Positions 55,322 through 63,547 of a DNA stretch of 64,000 nt are shown piece by piece. Every line of letters starts with the position of its first letter. Within the stretch, counting starts at the first letter, position 1. Below the pieces are notes generated by a model that saw nothing but the letters and a program-made list of their open reading frames with translations, did no database searches and was not told the DNA's origin. Source of the stretch: Oryzobacter faecalis (GTDB lineage: Bacteria > Actinomycetota > Actinomycetes > Actinomycetales > Dermatophilaceae); NCBI RefSeq assembly GCF_046764005.1, contig NZ_JBKOFW010000001.1:186001-250000 (forward strand), given 5' to 3'. Position numbers and translations under genes: made by a program.

Positions 55322-56215
55322 GTGGGGCCCGGACCGGTCTCCCCGCGAGCCGCGCTCGCCGCCGCCTTCCTGTTCGTGCTCCTCGCCGGGTGCGCGGCAG
55401 CGCCCACGGCCCCCGCGCCGGCGCCACCGGAGGCCGTCGAGGTGCCGCCGCCGCACGAGTACCTCCCCGGGCTGCGGGCGTGGTCTCACGTGCCCGAGGG
55501 CGTGACCACGGCCCCGGTCGTCGTCATCATCCCCGGAGGCTCGTGGCTGTCCGCGGTGGCCGACGGCCTGCACCCGCTCGCCGCCGAGCTCGCCGCCCGC
55601 GGGGTGTTCGCCATGCCGGCGACGATCCGCGTGGCGGACGCCGGGGCGACGTGGCCGGTACCGGTCGAGGACGTCCTGTGCGCGGTCGCCGACGGTGTGG
55701 CGACGGCCCGCGAGCTCGGGATCGAGCCCGGCCCGGTCGTCGTCCTGGGGCACTCCGCGGGCGCGCACCTCGCCGCCGTCGCGGCCCTCTCGGCCCAGGA
55801 CTTCGACCCAGGATGTCGCGACGAGCTCGTCGCGCCGGACGCGGTCGTGGGCCTGGCCGGGCCCTACGACATCCGACAGTACGCCGAACCGGCCGAGGCC
55901 CTCATGGGCCGTGGCTCGGACCCCGAGCAGGACCCTCGCTGGGCGGCGGCCAACCCCGTCCTCCTCGCCGAGCGGAACCCGGACGTGTCGTTCCTCCTCC
56001 TCCACGGCACCATCGACGAGGTCGTCCCGCAGGCCTTCACGACCGACTTCGCGATCGCCCTCGACGAGGCCGGCCACCCGACGACCGTCGCCGTGCTCGA
56101 CGGCATCGACCACGGCGAGGTGTACTGGCCGTCGGTCGCGGTCGACCCGGTCATGCGCTGGCTCGCCACCGTGATGACACCGGCGACGCCGGACCCGCCC
56201 GGCCCCTGGGGCTGA
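55322..56215 (+). CDS. lipoprotein alpha/beta hydrolase (BD-FAE/esterase type)
   Basis: 297 residues from the GTG at 55322; an overlapping GTG at 55277 is possible. The N terminus 'PRAALAAAFLFVLLAGC' is a type II signal with lipobox LLAGC, so the enzyme is lipid-anchored outside the membrane. The oxyanion region 'VVIIPGGSWLS', the nucleophile elbow 'VVLGHSAGAHLAAVAAL', 'DAVVGLAGPYDI', the acid in 'HGTIDEVVP' and the His in 'DGIDHGEVYWP' complete the triad. The 'PGGSW' oxyanion hole suggests short-chain ester or amide substrates. Confidence 0.82.
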   Translation: MGPGPVSPRAALAAAFLFVLLAGCAAAPTAPAPAPPEAVEVPPPHEYLPGLRAWSHVPEGVTTAPVVVIIPGGSWLSAVADGLHPLAAELAARGVFAMPATIRVADAGATWPVPVEDVLCAVADGVATARELGIEPGPVVVLGHSAGAHLAAVAALSAQDFDPGCRDELVAPDAVVGLAGPYDIRQYAEPAEALMGRGSDPEQDPRWAAANPVLLAERNPDVSFLLLHGTIDEVVPQAFTTDFAIALDEAGHPTTVAVLDGIDHGEVYWPSVAVDPVMRWLATVMTPATPDPPGPWG

Positions 56216-56301
56216 CGGCCGGGCCCCGGCGGCGGGGTGCCGTGGTCACGATGTGGACGAACCGTGTCCCTCGTGGCCCGCGCCGTGGGAGGGTGGTGAC
56301 C
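56216..56301. other. region upstream of the cimA leader peptide
   Basis: About 85 bases that must contain the cimA promoter. No consensus -35/-10 pair is convincing; a GGTCACGATG...GGACGAACCG stretch is AT-richer than the rest. Confidence 0.3.
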
Positions 56302-56346
56302 ATGACGCACCGCGTCGTGGTCACCACCACGATCATTATCGGCTAG
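56302..56346 (+). CDS. cimA leader peptide MTHRVVVTTTIIIG
   Basis: 14 codons and TAG, with GGGAGGG 8 bases before the ATG. The core reads Val-Val-Val-Thr-Thr-Thr-Ile-Ile-Ile, nine consecutive codons for the amino acids of the threonine-isoleucine-valine pathways, including the rare ATT. A 10-bp hairpin and an intrinsic terminator follow before the citramalate synthase gene, so ribosome stalling at any of these codons should control read-through. Not something I know described for cimA. Confidence 0.85.
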   Translation: MTHRVVVTTTIIIG

Positions 56347-56370
56347 CGCGACGAGACCTCCTCGTCGCGC
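56346..56370 (+). promoter_or_regulatory. hairpin 1 of the cimA attenuator
   Basis: GCGCGACGAG (56346-56355) pairs perfectly with CTCGTCGCGC (56361-56370), 5-base loop. It begins on the leader stop codon, the place of a pause/antiterminator stem. Confidence 0.65.
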
Positions 56371-56397
56371 AGACCTCCCGCACCCGGGGGGTCTTTT
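56371..56397 (+). terminator. cimA attenuator terminator
   Basis: Nine-pair stem (56371-56379 with 56386-56394, one GT pair), 6-base loop, then four Ts at 56394-56397. It is followed by 180 bases of leader before the cimA ATG. Confidence 0.78.
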
Positions 56398-56580
56398 GCT
56401 TGTCGGGAGCGTCTCGCGGAGGTCGCCCCGGTGGGCAGGGGTCGCACCTCCACCACCCCCGGAGGCGCGGCGGCAGCGCAGGCCCGATGATGGAGCGCGA
56501 GCGGCATGCACGTCAGCGCCCCGGCCCTCACGGGCCGGGGCCACGGACGCCGGGCAACCGGCACGACCTGGGATCGAGAC
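56398..56580 (+). other. untranslated stretch between cimA attenuator and start
   Basis: No gene seen. In the cimA frame it is partly open (in-frame ATG at 56506), but similarity to the family begins only at 56581. Confidence 0.35.
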
Positions 56581-58176
56581 ATGACCGACCTCCACGTGTA
56601 CGACACGACGTTGCGCGACGGCGCCCAGCAGGAGGGCCTCAACCTCACGGTGGCCGACAAGCTGGCCATCGCCGCGCACCTCGACGAGCTGGGGGTCGGC
56701 TTCATCGAGGGCGGCTGGCCCGGGGCCAACCCCAAGGACACCGAGTTCTTCGCCCGCGCCGCGACCGACCTGCGGCTGCGCAACGCCACGCTCGCCGCGT
56801 TCGGCGCCACCCGCCGCGCCGGGGGCCGCGCCGACCGCGACCCCCTCGTCGCGGCGCTCCTCGACAGCCGCGCCGAGGTCGTCACGCTCGTCGCGAAGTC
56901 GCACACCGGCCACGTCGAGCGGGCGCTGCGCACCACCCTCGAGGAGAACCTCGAGATGATCCGCGACACCGTCTCGTTCCTGCGCCGCGAGGGACGTCGG
57001 GTCTTCCTCGACGCCGAGCACTTCTTCGACGGCTACGCCACCGACCGCGCCTACGCCCTCGAGGCCGTCCGGGTCGCCGCCGAGGCCGGTGCCGAGGTGG
57101 TCGCCCTGTGCGACACCAACGGCGGGATGCTGCCCGACCTGGTCGCCGACGTCGTCCACGACGTCGTGCAGTCGACCGGCGCACGCATCGGCATCCACTG
57201 CCACAACGACACCGGCTGCGCCGTCGCCAACTCGATGGCGGCGGTCGAGGCCGGGGCGACCCACGTGCAGGGGACGGTCAACGGCTACGGCGAGCGCACC
57301 GGCAACGCCGACCTGCTCACGGTCGTCGCCAACCTCCAGCTGAAGAAGGGCTACGAGCTGCTCGAACCGCACCGGCTGCAGGAGTCGACCCGGATCGCCC
57401 ACGCCATCGCCGAGGTCACCAACGTGCCGGCGTACTCGCGCCAGCCCTACGTCGGGTCCAGCGCCTTCGCCCACAAGGCCGGCCTGCACGCGAGCGCCAT
57501 CAAGGTCGACCCCGACCTCTACCAGCACCTCGACCCCAAGCACGTCGGCAACGACATGCGGATGCTCGTGTCCGACATGGCCGGTCGTGCCTCCATCGAG
57601 CTGAAGTCCCGCGAGCTCGGCTTCGACCTCGACCCCGCCGACGAGGAGGACCGCTCGACGCTCGCGCGCGTCCTCAAGACGGTCAAGGAGAAGGAGCTGC
57701 GGGGCTACACCTTCGACGCGGCCGACGCCTCCTTCGAGCTGCTCCTGCGCCGTGAGGTCGAGGGGGCGCTGCCGGCCTACTTCACGGTCGAGTCGTGGCG
57801 CGTCATCACCGACGGGCGCGGGGGCGACGACGACGCCCTCTCCGAGGCGACCGTCAAGGTCCGGGCGGCGGGGGAGCGCCACGTCGAGACCGGGGAGGGC
57901 AACGGGCCGGTCAACGCGCTCGACCACGCGCTGCGGGTGGCCCTGACGGCGGCCTACCCCGAGATCGCGCACCTCGAGCTCATCGACTACAAGGTGCGCA
58001 TCCTCGACGCCGCGCACGGCACCGACGCGGTGACCCGCGTCCTCATCGAGACCTCCGACGGCACGACGTCGTGGACCACGATCGGCGTCGCCGCCAACAT
58101 CCTCGAGGCGTCGTGGGACGCCCTCGTCGAGTCGGTCACCTACGGCCTGGTCCGCGCCGGCGTCGCCCCCCGCTGA
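56581..58176 (+). CDS. cimA: citramalate synthase (LeuA-like)
   Basis: 531 residues, the size of group II citramalate synthases. It condenses pyruvate and acetyl-CoA to citramalate, giving 2-ketobutyrate and then isoleucine without threonine. 'VYDTTLRDGAQQEGLNLT' is the acetyl-CoA/keto-acid site, 'FIEGGWPGANPKD' is diagnostic for CimA over LeuA, the metal histidines are in 'IGIHCHNDTGCA', and a C-terminal LeuA dimer/regulatory domain (about 400-531) should sense isoleucine. The ATG at 56581 is preferred to the longer frame at 56506. Controlled by the leader peptide at 56302. Confidence 0.93.
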   Translation: MTDLHVYDTTLRDGAQQEGLNLTVADKLAIAAHLDELGVGFIEGGWPGANPKDTEFFARAATDLRLRNATLAAFGATRRAGGRADRDPLVAALLDSRAEVVTLVAKSHTGHVERALRTTLEENLEMIRDTVSFLRREGRRVFLDAEHFFDGYATDRAYALEAVRVAAEAGAEVVALCDTNGGMLPDLVADVVHDVVQSTGARIGIHCHNDTGCAVANSMAAVEAGATHVQGTVNGYGERTGNADLLTVVANLQLKKGYELLEPHRLQESTRIAHAIAEVTNVPAYSRQPYVGSSAFAHKAGLHASAIKVDPDLYQHLDPKHVGNDMRMLVSDMAGRASIELKSRELGFDLDPADEEDRSTLARVLKTVKEKELRGYTFDAADASFELLLRREVEGALPAYFTVESWRVITDGRGGDDDALSEATVKVRAAGERHVETGEGNGPVNALDHALRVALTAAYPEIAHLELIDYKVRILDAAHGTDAVTRVLIETSDGTTSWTTIGVAANILEASWDALVESVTYGLVRAGVAPR

Positions 58177-58189
58177 GTACCGGTCCTCG

Positions 58190-58241
58190 CGGGTCGTGTG
58201 CTCAGGTGGTCTCTCTGGCGGCCACCTCGGCACACGACCCG
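58190..58241. terminator. bidirectional hairpin at the cimA / 58202 gene convergence
   Basis: CGGGTCGTGTG (58190-58200) pairs with CACACGACCCG (58231-58241), with an inner CAGGTGG/CCACCT stem. It overlaps the 3' end of the leftward gene. Confidence 0.6.
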
Positions 58242-59092
58242 AGGACGTCGAGGAGCCGGCGACGCAGGGCGTTCGAGCGCTCGGCGAAGGCCCGCTGTCG
58301 CCGCAGGTAGGCCACCTTCCCCTCCGCCGTCTCGATGGCGACCGGCTCGTACCCGAGCTCGCGCAGGTCGTAGGGCGAGGCCTCCATGTCGAGGACGCGG
58401 ATCTCGCGGGCGAGGTCGAACGCGTCGGCGACGAGGTCGCTGGGGACGAGCGGGGTCAGCTTGAACGCCCACTTGTAGACGTCCATGCCGGCGTGGAGGC
58501 AGCCGGGCTGCTCGAGCGCGAGCTGGCCCTCGCGAGAAGGCCGGAGCGCGTTCCGCGGCCGCGCCTCGTCGGTGAAGAACCGGAACGCGTCGAAGTGCGA
58601 GCAGCGGATGCCGTGGCGCTCGACGACCTCGTCGGTCCCGGCCGCGCCCAGCCGGAGGGGCCAGCCCGCGTGGCGCACGTCGTCCTCGGCGGTCCGGTAG
58701 ACCATCGCCCACTCGTGGAGCCCGAAGCACCCGAGCTGCGGTGGCCGTTCGAGGGTGGCCGACAGCAGCGAGTGCACGAACGAGACCGCGGACCCGCGCG
58801 ACGCGAGGAAGGCCTCCACGTCGAGCTCGACGCCATCGCCGGCGACCCGGTAGTGCCGCCACCCCGCCCGCGGCAGCGACGCGGCGCCCTGGAGCACGAC
58901 GCCGGGTCCCGGGTGCCAGCGGCGCAGCTGCGCCGGGGTGTGGTCGTAGTAGCGGAAGAGGAAGTCCTCCACCGGGTGCGCGCGACCGTCGGCCCGTCGG
59001 GCGCGGTGCGGGGCGGTCGCGCCGTCGACCCTCGCGGCGTGGGAACCCTCGAGGGCCTGCCAGTCGCTGAGGGGGAGGATGGTGCCCGACAC
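58202..59092 (-). CDS. conserved protein often labelled 3-methyladenine DNA glycosylase
   Basis: 296 residues. Actinobacterial relatives are commonly annotated as 3-methyladenine DNA glycosylase, but I see no helix-hairpin-helix or Mpg catalytic motif to support that. Strongly conserved-looking blocks are 'HPVEDFLFRYYDHTPAQLRRWHPGPG', 'FGLHEWAMVYRT', 'RCSHFDAFRFFT' and 'GCLHAGMDVYKWAFKLTPL'; the His and Asp density suggests a metal enzyme. GTG start with a TACGGT hexamer 8 bases upstream. Divergent from the SGNH gene. Treat the function as unknown. Confidence 0.7.
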   Translation of the reverse strand: MSGTILPLSDWQALEGSHAARVDGATAPHRARRADGRAHPVEDFLFRYYDHTPAQLRRWHPGPGVVLQGAASLPRAGWRHYRVAGDGVELDVEAFLASRGSAVSFVHSLLSATLERPPQLGCFGLHEWAMVYRTAEDDVRHAGWPLRLGAAGTDEVVERHGIRCSHFDAFRFFTDEARPRNALRPSREGQLALEQPGCLHAGMDVYKWAFKLTPLVPSDLVADAFDLAREIRVLDMEASPYDLRELGYEPVAIETAEGKVAYLRRQRAFAERSNALRRRLLDVLGSCAEVAARETT

Positions 59093-59115
59093 CCCACCAC
59101 CGTAACGAGGACGAC

Positions 59116-60039
59116 ATGACCCGCAGACCCCTGACCGTCGCCGCGGCGGCGGCCGCCGTCACGCTCGTCCTGTCCGCGTGCGGTGGGTCCGACCCCGAGC
59201 CCGCGCCCTCGAGCGCCCCGTCCAGGGCCGCGGCCCCGACGACGTCGCCGTCGCCCTCGGAGCCGGCGGACGGGGACGGCCCGCTCTACGTCGCGCTCGG
59301 CGACTCCCTCGCTGCGGGCTACCAGCCGGGCGGGTCCGAGCTGCGCGACTCCGCCTACCCGGCCCTGGCGGCCAACCGGCTCGAGGGCGACGGCGTCGAC
59401 CTGCGCCTGGAGAACCTCGGCTGCTCCGGCGAGACGACGACCTCCCTCCTCGAGGGCGGGAAGTGCGACTTCGCCGAGGGCACGCAGATCGAGCAGGCCG
59501 AGAAGGTGCTGGCCGACGCGAAGGGCGAGGTCGGCCTCGTCACCATCGACATCGGCGGCAACGACCTCCTCGCCTGCGTCCGCGGTGGGGCCTCGATCGA
59601 CACCGCGTGCGTCGACAAGGGTGTCGCCACGGTGCGCAAGAACCTCCCGACGATCCTCGACCGCCTCACGGCGGCCGCCGGGGGCGACGTGCCCGTCCTC
59701 GTCATCGGCTACTACAACCCGTGGGTCGCCGCGAAGGCCATCGACCAGCCGATCCAGGGCGTCGAGGAGGCCGCGGAGGGCTACGCCGCCCTCAGCGCCG
59801 CCATCGAGAAGGCCGCCAAGGGGGCCGGCGCGCGGTTCGTCGGGCTCGACGAGGCGTTCGCCACGAACGACACGACGCCCACGACCATCGGGGGACGCAC
59901 GGTGCCCGAGAACGCGGCCCGCGTCTGCACCCTGACCAACCTCTGCACGGCGCGCGACATCCACTTCTCCGACGAGGGTGCGGCCACCGTCGCCCGCGTG
60001 GTCGCGCAGGCGGCGACCGAGGCCGGCGTCACCGGCTGA
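59116..60039 (+). CDS. SGNH/GDSL-family lipoprotein hydrolase (tandem copy 1)
   Basis: 307 residues with a type II signal 'VTLVLSACGG' (lipobox LSAC at about residue 21). A Pro/Ser/Ala linker (about 27-55) precedes the catalytic domain: block I 'ALGDSLAAGYQPGG', block II 'LGCSGETTTSLLEGGKCDF', block III 'IDIGGNDLLAC', and block V 'ARDIHFSDEGAATVA'. Cys pairs ('GCSGE..GKC', 'LLACVRGGASIDTAC', 'VCTLTNLC') suit disulfides outside. An esterase or lipase of the SGNH fold; substrate unknown. ATG with GAGGA 6 bases upstream. Confidence 0.88.
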   Translation: MTRRPLTVAAAAAAVTLVLSACGGSDPEPAPSSAPSRAAAPTTSPSPSEPADGDGPLYVALGDSLAAGYQPGGSELRDSAYPALAANRLEGDGVDLRLENLGCSGETTTSLLEGGKCDFAEGTQIEQAEKVLADAKGEVGLVTIDIGGNDLLACVRGGASIDTACVDKGVATVRKNLPTILDRLTAAAGGDVPVLVIGYYNPWVAAKAIDQPIQGVEEAAEGYAALSAAIEKAAKGAGARFVGLDEAFATNDTTPTTIGGRTVPENAARVCTLTNLCTARDIHFSDEGAATVARVVAQAATEAGVTG

Positions 60040-60120
60040 GGGGGCGCTGTGGCGCCGGGGCTTCCCAGCACCTCGGTGCGGCCCTAGGGTCCGGGGATCG
60101 GCTCGATCGGGAGGTCACCC

Positions 60121-60984
60121 ATGCACCGTCGCACCTGGCCCGCACCCTGGCTCGCGGCGGTCGCCGCGCTCGTCCTCACGGGGGTGCTGGCCGGCCCCGC
60201 GCACGCCGAGCCCGCACCCCAGGGGGTGGACCGGGCGACCGGCTGGTACCTCGCCCTCGGTGACTCGCTGGCCGCCGGCTACCAGCCCGACCGCGGCGAC
60301 GACCCCACCGGCGGCTACGTGGGGGGCGTCCTCGACGCGGTCCGCGCGGCCACGCCGAAGACGACCCTCGTCAACATCGCGTGCAGCGGTGAGACGGCCG
60401 TGACGATGGTCGAGGGTGGCCGGTGCGCCTACGAGGAGGGCACCCAGCTGGCCCAGGCGCTGGAGTTCCTCGGGGCCCACGGCCGCTTCACCCGCGTCGT
60501 GACGATCGACATCGGCGCCAACGACGTCCAACGGTGCGTCAGCCGCGACCCCGTGGCGATCGACCTCCCCTGCGTCCAGCGCGGGCTGGCCGACGTGCAG
60601 CGCATCCTCCCCGCCGTGCTGGCGCAGCTGCGCGCCGCCGCCCCCGGCGCGCGGGTCGTCGTGGCGAACTACTACAACCCGTTCCTCGCCGCCTACCTCA
60701 CCGGGCCCGCGGGCCAGGCGCTCGCGGCGCAGTCGGCCGTCCTCCAGGCGACGCTCAACGCCGTCATCGGCGCGGCGGCCGCCGCGGCGGGCGCCGAGGT
60801 CGCCGACGTCGCCACCGCCTTCCGCAGCACCGACACCACCCCGGTCACGGTGCCGGGGCTGGGCACCGTGCCACGCAACGTCGCGACCATCTGCGCCTGG
60901 ACGTGGATGTGCACGCGCAACGACATCCATGCGAACGACACCGGCTACGCCGTGATGGCGACCGCGGTCGTGGCCCGCCTCTGA
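60121..60984 (+). CDS. SGNH/GDSL-family secreted hydrolase (tandem copy 2)
   Basis: 287 residues. It has a cleavable Sec signal 'WLAAVAALVLTGVLAGPAHA' (about 9-28) instead of a lipobox. The blocks match copy 1: 'LALGDSLAAGYQPDRGDD', 'IACSGETAVTMVEGGRCAYEEG', 'IDIGANDVQRC', 'NDIHANDTGYAVMA'. The two genes are adjacent and in the same direction, so a local duplication followed by one gaining or losing a lipid anchor is likely. ATG with GGGAGG 7 bases upstream. A C-rich tract and a family A palindrome follow. Confidence 0.88.
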   Translation: MHRRTWPAPWLAAVAALVLTGVLAGPAHAEPAPQGVDRATGWYLALGDSLAAGYQPDRGDDPTGGYVGGVLDAVRAATPKTTLVNIACSGETAVTMVEGGRCAYEEGTQLAQALEFLGAHGRFTRVVTIDIGANDVQRCVSRDPVAIDLPCVQRGLADVQRILPAVLAQLRAAAPGARVVVANYYNPFLAAYLTGPAGQALAAQSAVLQATLNAVIGAAAAAAGAEVADVATAFRSTDTTPVTVPGLGTVPRNVATICAWTWMCTRNDIHANDTGYAVMATAVVARL

Positions 60985-61036
60985 ACGCCCGTACCCCGCA
61001 CACCCCGCACCCTCCGCACCCCCCGCACGCCCCGCG
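60985..61036 (+). other. C-rich, G-poor tract after SGNH gene 2
   Basis: Repeats of CCGCAC/CCCCGCAC run to the base of the family A palindrome. Composition resembles a Rho-loading site and the tract after ilvN. Confidence 0.35.
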
Positions 61037-61085
61037 AACGTGGGTGAAGATCGTCGCCAGGCCGACGGTCTTCACCCACGTTCGC
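61034..61085. repeat. palindromic repeat, family A copy 3
   Basis: 17-bp perfect arms (GCGAACGTGGGTGAAGA, 61034-61050, with 61069-61085), then a further six pairs including one GT, and a 6-base loop. The AAC of the outer arm (GAC in copies 1 and 2) is matched by GTT in the other arm. It lies between two rightward genes. Confidence 0.82.
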
Positions 61086-61133
61086 GCCGATCTGGGATGC
61101 GCCACCGCCGTCCAGGCCCGGCGAGGGCGGCCC

Positions 61134-61141
61134 TAGGCTGG
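61134..61141 (+). promoter_or_regulatory. leaderless -10 element TAGGCTGG before the FAH gene
   Basis: TAGGCT plus GG, 5-7 bases before the ATG at 61147; identical octamers precede leuB, gltX and the VTT gene. Confidence 0.55.
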
Positions 61142-61146
61142 CGGTC

Positions 61147-61917
<771 letters not shown>

Positions 61918-61960
61918 ACCCGGACCGGCGGTCGGCGTCGGCCGGCGCGCCACCCGTCAC

Positions 61961-61968
61961 TAGGCTGG
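61961..61968 (+). promoter_or_regulatory. leaderless -10 element TAGGCTGG before gltX
   Basis: TAGGCT plus GG, 7-9 bases before the ATG at 61976; no Shine-Dalgarno. Confidence 0.5.
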
Positions 61969-61975
61969 CCCCACC

Positions 61976-63547
61976 ATGAGCGACTCCACCGGCACCGGCA
62001 GCACCCCCGAAACGACCCTCGAGAAGCCGGGGGAGGGCCTGCCCGGCGCCGTGCGGCTGCGCGTCGCGCCGTCGCCCACCGGCGACCCGCACGTCGGCAC
62101 GGCGTACATGTCGCTGTTCAACCTCGCGTTCGCGCGCCAGCAGGGTGGCCGGTTCGTCCTGCGCATCGAGGACACCGACCGCGCGCGGTTCCGCGCCGAC
62201 TCCGAGCAGCAGGTCTTCGACACCCTCCACTGGCTCGGGCTCACCTGGGACGAGGGGCCCGACGTCGGCGGCCCCTGTGCCCCCTACCGCCAGAGCGAGC
62301 GACTCGACACCTACCGCCCCTACGTCGAGCGGCTCCTCGCCGAGGGCAGGGCGTACCACTGCTGGTGCTCCACCGAGCGGCTCGCCGCGATGCGCGAGGA
62401 GCAGCAGCGGCTCAAGCAGCCCACCGGGTACGACCGCCTCTGCGTCGGGCGGACCGAGGACGAGCGCCGCGCCCTCCCCGGGTTCTCCGAGACCCCCGTC
62501 GTGCGGATGCTCATCCCCGATGACGCGCCGCTCGTCTTCGACGACCTCATCCGCGGGCGGGTCTCGGCGCCGCGGCCGGACGACCAGGTCATCCTCAAGG
62601 CCGACGGCTTCCCCACCTACCACCTCGCCGTCGTCGTCGACGACCACGAGATGGGCATCACCCACGTCGTGCGCGGCGAGGAGTGGATCTCCTCGACCCC
62701 GAAGCACGTGCTGCTCTACCAGTGGCTCGGCCTCGAGCCGCCGCGGTTCGCGCACATGCCGCTCCTGCGCAACACCGACAAGTCGAAGATCTCCAAGCGG
62801 AAGAACCCCGCCGCCCGGCTGACGTGGTTCCGCGAGGAGGGCTACCTCCCCGAGGCGCTCGTCAACTTCCTGGCGCTGCTGGCCTACCCACCGGCCGAGG
62901 GCGCCGAGGGCGAGGACGTCGAGGTGTTCACGCCGGAGGAGTTCTCCGCGCGGTTCTCGTGGTCGGAGGTCAACCCGGTCGGCCCGATCTTCGACCTCAA
63001 GAAGCTCGACTGGCTCAACGGCGTCCACATCCGGCGCCTCGAGGTCGACGACCTCGCCTCGCGCCTGCTGCCCTTCCTCGTCGCCGACGGCGTCCTCCCC
63101 GAGTCGCCCTCGCTCGGCGAGCTGGCCCGGCTGCGCGCGGTCACCGAGCTGATCCAGACCCGGATGGCGCACCTCACCGAGGCCACCGACCTCGTGGCGC
63201 CCTTCTACGTCCCGGACGACGCGGTCGAGGTGGCCGACGACGCCCGGGCCCAGCTCACGGAGGACGCCGCGCAGGTGCTCGACGCCGCCGCCGAGGCGCT
63301 CGGGGCCCTGCCCGACGAGCACTCCGGCGTCCTGGGCTCACAGGCGTCGTGGACGGCCGGGCCCATCGAGGCGGCCCTGCGCGCGGCGGTCGTCGACGGG
63401 CTCGGCATCAAGCCGAAGTTCGCGTTCGGCCCGCTCCGGACCGCCGTGTCCGGGCGCCGGGTCTCACCGCCCCTCTTCGAGTCGATGGAGATCCTCGGCA
63501 AGACCGCGACCCTGACCCGCCTCGCGACCCTGCGCGCCACCCTGTGA
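61976..63547 (+). CDS. gltX: glutamyl-tRNA synthetase
   Basis: 523-residue class I synthetase charging tRNA(Glu), and probably misacylating tRNA(Gln) for GatCAB. The nucleotide site is 'APSPTGDPHVGTAYMSLFN' (HVGT in place of HIGH), the KMSKS equivalent is 'KISKRKNPAARL', and an anticodon-binding all-helical domain fills the C-terminal half. The N-terminal about 25 residues are a Ser/Thr/Gly extension. Stop overlaps the start of the HAD gene (GTGA). Confidence 0.96.
   Translation: MSDSTGTGSTPETTLEKPGEGLPGAVRLRVAPSPTGDPHVGTAYMSLFNLAFARQQGGRFVLRIEDTDRARFRADSEQQVFDTLHWLGLTWDEGPDVGGPCAPYRQSERLDTYRPYVERLLAEGRAYHCWCSTERLAAMREEQQRLKQPTGYDRLCVGRTEDERRALPGFSETPVVRMLIPDDAPLVFDDLIRGRVSAPRPDDQVILKADGFPTYHLAVVVDDHEMGITHVVRGEEWISSTPKHVLLYQWLGLEPPRFAHMPLLRNTDKSKISKRKNPAARLTWFREEGYLPEALVNFLALLAYPPAEGAEGEDVEVFTPEEFSARFSWSEVNPVGPIFDLKKLDWLNGVHIRRLEVDDLASRLLPFLVADGVLPESPSLGELARLRAVTELIQTRMAHLTEATDLVAPFYVPDDAVEVADDARAQLTEDAAQVLDAAAEALGALPDEHSGVLGSQASWTAGPIEAALRAAVVDGLGIKPKFAFGPLRTAVSGRRVSPPLFESMEILGKTATLTRLATLRATL

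Noticed and set aside
56506..56580. Longer cimA start
   Set aside because: The added 25 residues show no family similarity, and the conserved N terminus begins at 56581.
62080..62110. HVGT in place of HIGH in GltX as an unusual active site
   Set aside because: Variation of this motif is common in glutamyl-tRNA synthetases; not a sign of altered function.
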